From NCBI GenBank assembly GCA_964614365.1, contig CAZTLA010000139.1:1-8129 (forward strand): a DNA stretch of 8,129 nucleotides. The letters run 5' to 3'. The translations under genes were made by a program, and so were the position numbers. The notes below the pieces were generated by a model. The model searched no databases. It saw nothing but the letters and a program-made list of their open reading frames with translations, and had not been told where the DNA came from. Each line of letters begins with the position of its first letter. Position 1 is the first letter of the stretch. Shown here one piece after another: positions 1 to 5,560 of this stretch. The stretch is from JACQWR01 sp964614365. Lineage in GTDB: Bacteria; Desulfobacterota; Syntrophia; Syntrophales; JACQWR01.

Positions 1-8
1 TCCTCCTC
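1..8 (-). promoter_or_regulatory. Shine-Dalgarno-like sequence for a gene beginning left of the window
   Basis: On the minus strand the last bases before the window edge read GAGGAGGA, a near-perfect ribosome binding site. A start codon would fall within about ten bases beyond the edge. A TATAAT hexamer lies just upstream on the same strand (28 down to 23), but no good -35 box sits at the right distance. This is a signal only; the gene itself cannot be seen. Confidence 0.35.
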
Positions 9-28
9 AGGAATATGCGGCTATTATA

Positions 29-265
29 TCATAAATGATTTAGAAATGGAATTACCCCTCCTTGGGGCGTTCCTTCTTCGCTGACCGTTATGCTTCCATC
101 TTCTGCCACCCTTGCCTTGAGGAATCGCTTTACCATGCGCTGTATCCTCTTGTCCTCAACTCGGTGCGCCAAAAATTTCATCAGCCATTCCTGGTTCACA
201 CTGGCGAACTTGAAGTCCGGCTCTTTACGGGCCTTCTCTGCTATGCGGTGCGGTTTCGTTTCCAC
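29..265 (-). pseudogene. Group II intron reverse transcriptase/maturase, internally deleted and 3'-truncated
   Basis: The 78-residue reading frame starts (GTG at 265) with METKPHRIAEKARKEPDFKF, the usual N-terminus of one class of group II intron proteins. It then jumps at about residue 22 straight into VNQEWLMKFLAHRVEDKRI, which in intact proteins follows the first catalytic Asp box of the RT domain well over 100 residues later. It continues to EEGTPQGGVI (RT block 4) and then ends in unrelated residues and a stop. The first catalytic Asp block, the YADD motif, domain X and any endonuclease domain are missing, so the product cannot work as a polymerase or maturase. The joint lies at a short shared stretch (FAS/SVN), as expected for a microhomology-driven deletion. 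A full protein would be about 400-600 residues. The family call is firm; the deletion mechanism is inferred. Confidence 0.85.
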
Positions 266-487
266 AGGCTCTCCGCTTCCGTTTCTTGTACAGTGTCGTC
301 CTTCCCAACTCGTCCCTTTCGGGGCTCAATCCCTTCTTCCTTTCGGCTTACGGCCTATCTGCTTGCTGTCCTACGCTTAAAGCCTGTCATTACCGCCGGA
401 CGTCCAAGGACTCGCTACCCGGTGGATGGCCTTCCTTCCGAGGCGGGATTCACACCCGCTTGATTACGCGACCTTGCCCGGCCGCAC
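50..487 (-). mobile_element. Group II intron relic (5' RNA part plus broken ORF)
   Basis: On the minus strand a GTGCG at 487-483 matches the group II 5' consensus GUGYG. It is followed by segments that recur in bacterial intron RNA: a GGGTGTGAATCCC hairpin, CCACCGGGTAGCGAGTCC, GCTTTAAGCGTAGGACAGCA, AGGCCGTAAGCCGAAAGG, and TTGAGCCCCGAAAGGGACGA. These lead to the intron protein start at 265. The similarity to the intron ends near base 50, inside the protein gene. No domain V hairpin, domain VI bulged A or 3' splice site is present, so the element cannot splice or move. The base quintet before the proposed 5' end (CTTGC) is complementary to GCAAG at 366-362, a possible but unproven IBS1/EBS1 pair. 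About 220 nt between the 5' end and the protein start is short for domains I-III, so some RNA may also be lost. Confidence 0.75.
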
Positions 488-529
488 GCAAGATTGAACC
501 TGCCCCAGGAATCCTATTGAAATCCCTTG

Positions 530-549
530 ATTCCCGTTTGCACGGGAAT
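530..549. repeat. Perfect 8-bp palindrome (REP-like), ATTCCCGT-ttgc-ACGGGAAT
   Basis: ATTCCCGT and its exact reverse complement flank a 4-nt loop. The setting (TTGATTCCCG...CGGGAATGAC) resembles short dispersed palindromes common between genes in proteobacterial genomes. There is no T-run on either side, so it is a poor intrinsic terminator. Only one copy is in the window, so membership in a repeat family is inferred. Confidence 0.5.
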
Positions 550-561
550 GACCTGGTGGAA

Positions 562-580
562 CTGAAAATTAGTTTTTCAG
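562..580 (-). terminator. Weak A/T-rich hairpin after the solute-binding protein gene
   Basis: CTGAAAA and TTTTCAG form a 7-bp stem around a 5-nt loop, starting 7 bases after the TAA of the minus-strand binding-protein gene. The stem is A/T-rich and no U-tract follows, so termination here would be weak. Position is the main argument. Confidence 0.25.
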
Positions 581-587
581 CAGCCGG

Positions 588-1610
588 TTAGAGGAGATAT
601 TTTTTGATAAGAGGCGCCTTCTCGCGGTAATAATCACTCACCTCCCGGACCAGTTTCCTCAAGTCGCTGCCGTACAGAGGATTGAACTCAAAGCCGGTCC
701 GTTTGCACCACTGGATAAACTCCGGTTCCCGCGATGCCTGCTGAAAGGCGTTCGCGATGGTCTTTTCCAGTTTTGCCGGCATACCGGGAGGGCCGGCAAG
801 AAGCCGGTGTCCCTTGGTGAGATTGATAAGCTCGGGGTGTCCGATCTCCTGAACGCTCGGGGCGCCGGGATAGGTGCTCTTTTTATCGAACGAAAGCAGG
901 ACCCGCAGTTCCCCCGCGTCGAGGAGGGTCTTGGCCGAGTCGTCGGAAATGAGAATGACCTGAATGTCGCCGCGCATCAGGGCGTTGATATTCTCGATCG
1001 TGCCTCCCCCGAAGGGTATGAATTTCACGGGAAGCCCGATCGCATCATTGGCGACGATGGAGGTGATGTGGAGTTCCCGCCCGAAGTTCCCCACGCCCCA
1101 TTTAATGGGCGCCTGTTTCGATGCCGCCACCAGCTCATCCCAGCTCGCGGGACCGGTCTTCCGGGTCACGATCAGGCGCGTCGTTTCATCCAGCCGGACC
1201 AGGTAGGTGAGTTTGGCGATATCATACTCTTTCTTGACGAGATATTTCTCCGCCAGGAACGCGGCGACGAAGGACCCGATGGTATAGCCGTCCGGTGCGG
1301 CATTGTAGAGGGTTACCACGGCCTTCTCCCCCCCGCCGGCCGGCTCGTTCCTGATCCGCACCGCACCGCCCTTGGCGCCGGGGGAAATGCTTTTGAAGGA
1401 CTTGGCGAGAAACGGCGCCATGGCGCGGGCGACGAGATCCACGCCCCCGCCCGGCTTTGTGTGAACAAGCCAGGTAAGGCTCTTCGCGGGAAAGACATCC
1501 TCGGCCCACGAAATCTGCGGCCAGGGGAAAAGGCTTAGGCCCGCAAGCCCGGCCAATTTCAGAAAAGCTCTGCGATACATCGCCCCCGGTTTCGTTCCTC
1601 TCTCTTCCAT
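588..1610 (-). CDS. Tat-exported TctC/Bug-family solute-binding protein, orphan
   Basis: This 340-residue protein is of the length typical for periplasmic binding proteins of tripartite tricarboxylate transporters (TctC/Bug family), which bind small carboxylates. The N-terminus shows a twin-arginine signal: RRAFLK at residues 13-18, a hydrophobic stretch, then SWA near residue 36 as the probable cleavage site. The mature part opens with FPAKSLTWLVHTKPGGGVDLVAR-type sequence (about 40-62), where the PGGG-x-D loop is the usual ligand-binding segment; PDGYTIG (about 106-112) is also family-typical. The start is set by AGGAGG five bases before the ATG at 1610; an alternative ATG at residue 11 would leave a compact Tat signal but has a poorer ribosome site. 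The gene follows the acyltransferase by 15 bases, so it is probably co-transcribed. No TctA or TctB membrane subunits are present, so partner and ligand are unknown. Confidence 0.9.
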   Translation of the reverse strand: MEERGTKPGAMYRRAFLKLAGLAGLSLFPWPQISWAEDVFPAKSLTWLVHTKPGGGVDLVARAMAPFLAKSFKSISPGAKGGAVRIRNEPAGGGEKAVVTLYNAAPDGYTIGSFVAAFLAEKYLVKKEYDIAKLTYLVRLDETTRLIVTRKTGPASWDELVAASKQAPIKWGVGNFGRELHITSIVANDAIGLPVKFIPFGGGTIENINALMRGDIQVILISDDSAKTLLDAGELRVLLSFDKKSTYPGAPSVQEIGHPELINLTKGHRLLAGPPGMPAKLEKTIANAFQQASREPEFIQWCKRTGFEFNPLYGSDLRKLVREVSDYYREKAPLIKKYLL

Positions 1611-1625
1611 CCGTCCCTCCTCTTT

Positions 1626-2300
1626 TTATGGGCTTTGGCCGGGCATGTGCGGCAGTTTCAGTTCCGACAGCATGATGTTTTCCAGATGCCGCCGCTGCTT
1701 TTCAAATTCTTCCTCGCTGCCCGTGGGCTCAACACTTACCATTTCCCCGAAACGGAGCGTCACCCGCGCGAAGGGCTTGGGAAGCATGAACCGGTCCCAA
1801 CTGTTGAAATGCCATGCGCGGTCCGCAGACGTGTAAAAAGGGACAATCACGGCGCCGGCGCCGTGGGCAATGCGGATGGCCCCCGCCTTCACCTTTCCGG
1901 CCGGCCCCCGCGGTCCGTCAACAATATGGGCTGCCAGTCGCGACTGCTTCAGTCCCTCGATCACCTGCCGCATCGCTTTGGGCCCATCCTTCGAGGAGGA
2001 GCCGCGCACGGGACGCCATCCCGCCCGAGTTGCCACGTCGGCGACGATTTCGCCATCCCTGCTCTGGCTGATCATAATGCCGGGACGGTAGCGGCGGTAC
2101 CGCTCGAAATGGCGGATGGCGGGGAAAAACTGTTGATGCCACGTGCACAGGAGCACCACTCCTCCCCGCTGCAGATGATCCAGCCATCCCTGTTCATTCT
2201 CAATCCGTAAACGGAAGGTCCGGCAATAGGAATGCACGAGGTGATAAAGCAGGAAACCCATCGGCCGCAGGGTAATCATATCTTTGAGTCTGGTGACCAT
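1626..2300 (-). CDS. DUF374/COG2121 lysophospholipid acyltransferase-like protein
   Basis: The 224-residue product belongs to the DUF374 (COG2121) family, related to LpxL/PlsC-type acyltransferases and thought to act at the inner membrane on lipid A or phospholipid precursors. Visible marks: TWHQQFF (53-59), with His55 in the position of the acyltransferase H motif; SRDGE...VADVATRAGW (80-95); RGSSSKDGPKAM (99-110); and DGPRGPAGKVKAG (128-140), followed by a hydrophobic strand ending VIVPF. RAWHFNSWDRFMLPKPF (161-177) is also typical. A hydrophobic N-terminal stretch could anchor it to the membrane. The ATG at 2300 is the most upstream start; a stop lies eight codons before it in frame. Its ribosome site (AGGAG, about 18 bases away) is poorly spaced, so the start at residue 8 or translational coupling is possible. 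It lies 21 bases after a broken gene and 15 before the binding-protein gene. The substrate cannot be told from sequence. Confidence 0.88.
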   Translation of the reverse strand: MVTRLKDMITLRPMGFLLYHLVHSYCRTFRLRIENEQGWLDHLQRGGVVLLCTWHQQFFPAIRHFERYRRYRPGIMISQSRDGEIVADVATRAGWRPVRGSSSKDGPKAMRQVIEGLKQSRLAAHIVDGPRGPAGKVKAGAIRIAHGAGAVIVPFYTSADRAWHFNSWDRFMLPKPFARVTLRFGEMVSVEPTGSEEEFEKQRRHLENIMLSELKLPHMPGQSP

Positions 2301-2321
2301 GGAACCGATTTTCTCTTTCTC

Positions 2322-2660
2322 CTATGCCGCATCATCCGGCACGAGCCTGATAACATCCTGCGCCTTGCCCAGCCGGAACAAACCATGAAGCAGGTGATAC
2401 AGGGCGAACAGTTCCAAGGGAGGAAAACAGGAAAAGTCCCGCAAAGGCGCGCCAATCCCCGGTCATGAGCGAATCGCCCTTGCGCCTGAACGCCAGCGCG
2501 TCCACCGTCAGGATGTACCCCAGCCAGAGGGGGGAACCCCCCAGCGGGTGCGGAGACCGGAAATCGACCAGTTCAGTGCCCAGAATATCCCCACCAGACC
2601 CAGTCCGATCCAGCCGTAGGCCGGCCACGATGCCCCGTACCTTCTGCCCGATTTTTCTAT
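2322..2660 (-). pseudogene. Frame-disrupted small membrane protein gene (start lost, two compensating frameshifts)
   Basis: Three coding-like stretches on the minus strand lie in two frames. From 2660 one frame reads IEKSGRRYG, then AYGWIGLGLVGIFWALNWS (a membrane helix) and ISGLRTRWG. At the G6/C6 run (2529-2542) coding shifts to PLWLGYILTVDALAFRRKG, DSLMTGDWRAFAGLFLF. At the T4 run (minus strand, 2427-2424) it returns to the first frame, LELFALYHLLHGLFRLG..., ending in TAG at 2322. Adding one base in the C run and removing one T would give a single 112-residue membrane protein. The expected start, six bases after a strong GAGGAGG, is ATA instead of ATG. The middle piece (LGYxLxVDALxFRRKG) resembles an uncharacterised membrane family that I can only recall in general terms. 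The gene sits between ettA and the acyltransferase in the same direction. Either it is decaying or the homopolymers carry sequencing errors; the ATA favours decay. Confidence 0.6.
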
Positions 2661-2706
2661 GGCAAGCCTCCTCAGGCAATGCTCACCGGCTGCCTGCGCG
2701 GCGCGC

Positions 2707-4392
2707 TTACACCCGCGTCAGGTGCCGGTACTTGATCCGGTGCGGCTGGTCTGCCGCTGCCCCAAGACGGGCCTTCCTGTCCGCTTCGTATTCGGAATAA
2801 TTTCCCTCAAACCAGACAACCATGCTGTCGCCCTCGAAGGCGAGGATGTGGGTGGCAACCCTGTCCAGAAACCAGCGGTCATGGCTGATGATTGCGGCGC
2901 AACCGGCGAACTCGTCCAGTGCGTCTTCCAGCGCCCGCATGGCGTTCACGTCCAGATCATTGGTGGGTTCGTCCAGGAGCAGCACATTGGCGCCCTCTTT
3001 CAGAATCCGCGCCAGGTGCACCCGCCCCCGCTCGCCGCCGGAGAGCGTGCCGACCTTCTTCTGCTGATCGGAGCCGGAAAAATTAAACCGCGCCACGTAG
3101 GCACGGGAATTGATCTGCTTATCGCCGATCTGCAGCACCTCCTGCCCCTCGGAGATCACCTCCCAGATGGTCTTGTCCGGATCAAGGACGTCCCTTGTCT
3201 GGTCGACATAGGCAATTTTCACCGTCTCCCCGATTCGGATCACGCCCCCATCCGGTTGTTCCTGGCCCGTTATCATCCGGAAGAGCGTGGTTTTCCCCGC
3301 TCCGTTCGGGCCGATGATGCCCACGATTCCCCCGGGCGGCAGGGAAAAGGACATCCCTTCCACCAGGACACGGTCGCCATAGGCCTTGAGCACGCCCTCC
3401 GCCTCAATCACGAGCTTACCCAGTCGCGGGCCGGGAGCAATGAATATTTCCACGTCGCCTGCGCGCCGTTCGGTCTCCTTTGCCAGCAGGGTATCGTAGG
3501 CGTTTATGCGCGCCTTGGATTTTGCGTGCCGTCCCTTCGGAGACATACGGACCCATTCCAGTTCGCGCGAGAGCGTCCGCTGACGCTCACTCTCGCTTTT
3601 CTCTTCCAGGCGGAGCCGGTTCTGCTTCTGTTCCAGCCAGGAGGAATAGTTCCCCTGCCATGGGATGCCCTGGCCGCGATCGAGTTCCAGTATCCACCCG
3701 GCCACATTGTCCAGGAAGTACCGGTCGTGGGTTACGGCGATGACGGTGCCGGGATAGCGTTTCAAATGTTGTTCCAGCCAGGCGACGGATTCGGCATCGA
3801 GATGGTTGGTTGGTTCGTCCAGCAGGAGGATGCCCGGTTTTTGCAGCAACAACCGGCATAAGGCGACTCGCCTCTTTTCCCCCCCGGAAAGCACTTCCAC
3901 CCGCGTGTCCCCGGGCGGACAGCGCAGGGCATCCATAGCCATCTCCAGCCGTGAATCCAGGTCCCACGCATCAAGAGCGTCAAGCTTCTCTTGCAGCTTT
4001 CCCTGGCGTTCGATGAGCCTGTTCATTTCATCGTCCGACAGGGGTTCGGAGAACCGTTCGCTGATCGCGTTGAACTCATTCAGGGTCGCCGCCGTCTCCA
4101 GCACCGCCTCCTCCACGATCTCCCGCACCGTCTTCGTTTCGTCGAGTCGCGGTTCCTGCTCGAGGAACCCGACGGTATACCCGGCGGAAAGGATGGTCTC
4201 GCCGCCGAAGTCCTTATCCACTCCCGCCAGAATCCGCAGCAGGGAGCTTTTACCCGAACCGTTCCCTCCCAGCACGCCGATCTTGGCGCCGTAAAAGTAG
4301 GAAAGCGATATGTCCTTGAGTACCGGCTTCTTGTCGTGAACCTTGCTCACCCGGATCATGGAGTAGATAACCTTGTTCACCTCGTTGCCCAT
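2707..4392 (-). CDS. ettA: Energy-dependent translational throttle protein EttA (ABC-F ATPase)
   Basis: This 561-residue soluble protein has two ABC ATPase domains and no membrane segment. EttA binds the ribosomal E site and gates the first elongation step according to the ATP/ADP level. Domain 1: Walker A GGNGSGKS (42-49), signature LSGGE (168-172), Walker B with DEPTNHLD and catalytic Glu193. Domain 2: GPNGAGKT (361-368), LSGGE (450-454), DEPTNDLD with Glu475. The linker between them (about 250-310, RELEWVRMSPKGRHAKSKAR) is the charged helical P-site tRNA-interaction motif. The N-terminus NKVIYSMIRVSK and the C-terminus ADQPHRIKYRHLTR are hallmarks of EttA against other ABC-F proteins; the E. 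coli protein is 555 residues. The frame is open to 4506, but EttA similarity begins at the ATG at 4392, which has AAGGGG 11 bases upstream; the extra 38 codons look non-coding. It is the first gene of the minus-strand cluster. Confidence 0.95.
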   Translation of the reverse strand: MGNEVNKVIYSMIRVSKVHDKKPVLKDISLSYFYGAKIGVLGGNGSGKSSLLRILAGVDKDFGGETILSAGYTVGFLEQEPRLDETKTVREIVEEAVLETAATLNEFNAISERFSEPLSDDEMNRLIERQGKLQEKLDALDAWDLDSRLEMAMDALRCPPGDTRVEVLSGGEKRRVALCRLLLQKPGILLLDEPTNHLDAESVAWLEQHLKRYPGTVIAVTHDRYFLDNVAGWILELDRGQGIPWQGNYSSWLEQKQNRLRLEEKSESERQRTLSRELEWVRMSPKGRHAKSKARINAYDTLLAKETERRAGDVEIFIAPGPRLGKLVIEAEGVLKAYGDRVLVEGMSFSLPPGGIVGIIGPNGAGKTTLFRMITGQEQPDGGVIRIGETVKIAYVDQTRDVLDPDKTIWEVISEGQEVLQIGDKQINSRAYVARFNFSGSDQQKKVGTLSGGERGRVHLARILKEGANVLLLDEPTNDLDVNAMRALEDALDEFAGCAAIISHDRWFLDRVATHILAFEGDSMVVWFEGNYSEYEADRKARLGAAADQPHRIKYRHLTRV

Positions 4393-4431
4393 GCAGATGC
4401 AATCCCCTTCCCTTGAAAGCACTGTTATTTC

Positions 4432-4454
4432 CCCGCGAAGGAGACTCCTGCGGG
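4432..4454 (-). other. Hairpin in the ettA leader
   Basis: CCCGC and GCGGG (4432-4436 and 4450-4454), with inner arms AGGA and TCCT (4439-4442 and 4446-4449) around a 3-nt loop, can form a nine-pair hairpin with one two-base bulge. It lies about 40 bases before the ettA start. It has no U-tract, so it is not an ordinary terminator. A role in ettA expression is only a guess. I found no convincing promoter for ettA between 4393 and 4560. Confidence 0.3.
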
Positions 4455-4564
4455 CGGCGTCTCTGCCATCCCGCGGCTCCAAGCCCAGGGAGCGACATTT
4501 GACCAAAAAAATGAAAACAGATCAAGGGGAATTCTTATTACACGACATTATGACACGATAAGGC

Positions 4565-4593
4565 TTGACAGAACATCTCTCCCTCCCTAATAT
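4565..4593 (+). promoter_or_regulatory. Candidate sigma70 promoter for the four-helix membrane protein gene
   Basis: A consensus -35 box TTGACA (4565-4570) is followed after exactly 17 bases by TAATAT (4588-4593), which keeps the key first, second and last bases of TATAAT. Transcription would start near 4600, leaving a leader of about 100 bases before the gene at 4700. Confidence 0.5.
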
Positions 4594-4600
4594 CTCGACC

Positions 4601-4619
4601 ATGACACCAGAGGTATCAT
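4601..4619 (+). promoter_or_regulatory. Candidate operator: inverted repeat ATGACACC-aga-GGTATCAT
   Basis: Eight-base arms with a single mismatch flank three bases and cover the predicted transcription start, a classic repressor position. The half-site ATGACAC also occurs at 4550-4556, just upstream of the -35 box. No regulator gene is seen in the window. Confidence 0.35.
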
Positions 4620-4699
4620 AAATACTGTCGGATCGACGATTATTGACGCTTTCCGCGGCAAACTCCGGGAATGCCTTTGCTGCCGTATCCAGGATGGAT

Positions 4700-5155
4700 A
4701 TGAAATCGAAAATTTCCAAAATAGAATCATGGAAGCCGGGTGTGCCGAAAAACGTTCTTCTGATTATTTCCGGTATGATGTGGATTGGGGTGGCAATCAT
4801 GCTGAACGCCATATCCTATTCATGGTTAAAGACCGAAGAACCCCGTCATGCACTCGCCGCAACGGGCATGGGATTTGCTTGTGCGATCCTCATCCATCAC
4901 TTTGGACTTCTCCGCGTCGTGGATAAAAATCTGGCGCGCATTGATGCCATGGACGGTCGAAGATGTGTTTTTGCATTCATGTCCTGGAAGGGCTATGTTC
5001 TCATCCTGATCATGAGTCTGATGGGGGTTCTGCTTCGTCATTCATCGGTCCCCACCTTGTACCTGGCCGTTTTCTATACCGCCATGGGAACAGCATTGTT
5101 TCTGTCCAGCATACGGTACCTGCGGCATGCACTCTCCGCGAGGTTATTCCGTTAG
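4700..5155 (+). CDS. Uncharacterised four-helix membrane protein
   Basis: The 151-residue product has four likely transmembrane helices: about residues 18-40 (VLLIISGMMWIGVAIML core), 52-72, 97-113 and 118-137. Loops carry KPGVPKN before helix 1, HHFGLLRVVDKNLARI between helices 2 and 3, and RRCVFAFMSWKGY just before helix 3; a basic tail (RYLRHALSARLFR) follows helix 4, so both ends are probably cytoplasmic. I recall similar proteins as 'hypothetical' entries in deltaproteobacteria but know no function. The start at 4700 was chosen because AGGA (4691-4694) lies five bases before it; in-frame ATGs at 4643 and 4694 lack a good ribosome site. It has its own promoter candidate and an operator-like palindrome, and is divergent from ettA. 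The RxCVFxFMSWK segment may be the most conserved part. Cys89 and two adjacent His (66-67) are possible functional residues. Confidence 0.75.
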   Translation: MKSKISKIESWKPGVPKNVLLIISGMMWIGVAIMLNAISYSWLKTEEPRHALAATGMGFACAILIHHFGLLRVVDKNLARIDAMDGRRCVFAFMSWKGYVLILIMSLMGVLLRHSSVPTLYLAVFYTAMGTALFLSSIRYLRHALSARLFR

Positions 5156-5169
5156 AAATCCGTTAGAAA
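5148..5169. repeat. Two abutting exact copies of TCCGTTAGAAA
   Basis: An 11-bp unit is repeated perfectly with no spacer (5148-5158 and 5159-5169). The first copy contains the TAG stop of the membrane protein gene. The pair ends 18 bases before the -35 box of the next gene. It may be a slippage duplication, or two sites one helical turn apart for an activator. Confidence 0.7.
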
Positions 5170-5187
5170 ATATTCTGTCGGACATTG

Positions 5188-5216
5188 TTGACACATGTCA
5201 TTTTTATCCCTATAGT
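5188..5216 (+). promoter_or_regulatory. Near-consensus sigma70 promoter for the ABM-domain gene
   Basis: TTGACA (5188-5193), a 17-base spacer and TATAGT (5211-5216) match the consensus at 11 of 12 positions with ideal spacing. Transcription would start near 5223, about 50 bases before the start codon. This is the best promoter in the window. Confidence 0.75.
5189..5200 (+). promoter_or_regulatory. Candidate operator: TGACA-ca-TGTCA across the -35 box
   Basis: Perfect 5-base inverted repeats with a 2-base centre overlap the -35 box and the start of the spacer, where a bound repressor would block RNA polymerase. The TGACA arm also appears in the palindrome at the other plus-strand promoter. 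It is short, so chance is possible. Confidence 0.3.
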
Positions 5217-5272
5217 ATTTTTACCAACAGCTCATCGTAACCCTCATCTTAATTCAAGAAAGGAGAATGGGT

Positions 5273-5560
5273 ATGATAGTGAAAATATTCATCCAGAGTA
5301 AGACAGATCCCGCAAAGGAGAAGGAGTTTAAACAGCTTTTACGAGAATTGCGCACCAAAGCCATGGCGGCGGAGGGATTTATTTCCGGAGAGACCATGCA
5401 GTCTGTTGAAGATCCGACTGCTCACCTGACGATCGGCACGTGGAAAAGCATAAGCCACTGGAATAACTGGTTTAACAGCAATGAACGGAAGGTCCTCCAG
5501 GAAAAATTCTCTCACCTTCTGGTGGAACCGTCAAAAATGACCCTCTATCACTATGAATGA
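5273..5560 (+). CDS. ABM-domain (antibiotic biosynthesis monooxygenase-like) small protein
   Basis: The 95-residue product fits the dimeric alpha-beta ABM fold (PF03992), typical length 90-105. The order is right: strand MIVKIFIQSK, helix with EKEFKQLLRELRTKAMA (about 16-32), strand GFISGETMQSVEDP (35-49), strand HLTIGTWKSISHWNNWFNS (51-69) with the family's W-x3-WxxW-like pattern, a helix KVLQEKFSHLL, and a last strand MTLYHYE. Members include quinol and haem-degrading monooxygenases, but many have no known substrate; none can be assigned here. The start at 5273 is preferred because AGGAG (5261-5265) lies seven bases upstream; the ATG at 5267 would leave only one base. It has a near-consensus promoter of its own with a palindrome over the -35 box, so it is probably strongly expressed and regulated as a single gene. 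I see no terminator after it. Confidence 0.85.
   Translation: MIVKIFIQSKTDPAKEKEFKQLLRELRTKAMAAEGFISGETMQSVEDPTAHLTIGTWKSISHWNNWFNSNERKVLQEKFSHLLVEPSKMTLYHYE

Noticed and set aside
62..463. A 133-codon plus-strand frame across the intron relic
   Set aside because: It is the antisense of the group II intron RNA and protein remnant; such frames are commonly mis-annotated opposite these introns and have no domain.
807..1538. A 243-codon plus-strand frame
   Set aside because: It is a shadow of the TctC-family gene on the other strand, which has a clear signal peptide, motifs and ribosome site.
2239..2399. Similar stretch TATCACCT...CAT...CCGG at 2399-2373 and 2246-2219, as a partial duplication of the acyltransferase start
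   Set aside because: The match is short and broken, and both encode a hydrophobic LYHL-H segment; chance or common composition is enough to explain it.
2332..2679. A 115-codon minus-strand frame taken as one intact gene
   Set aside because: Only its middle (about 36 residues) looks like real protein; the ends are out-of-frame readings of a disrupted gene, described as a pseudogene instead.
2659..3861. A 400-codon plus-strand frame opposite ettA
   Set aside because: The minus strand encodes EttA with all ABC motifs over the same bases; the plus frame is long only because of GC-rich codon bias.
4393..4506. A 38-residue N-terminal extension of EttA
   Set aside because: EttA similarity begins at the ATG at 4392, and the upstream codons resemble nothing in the family; they overlap a hairpin-forming leader.
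4522..4812. A 96-codon minus-strand frame
   Set aside because: It overlaps the promoter and 5' end of the plus-strand membrane protein gene, and shows no protein-like pattern or ribosome site.
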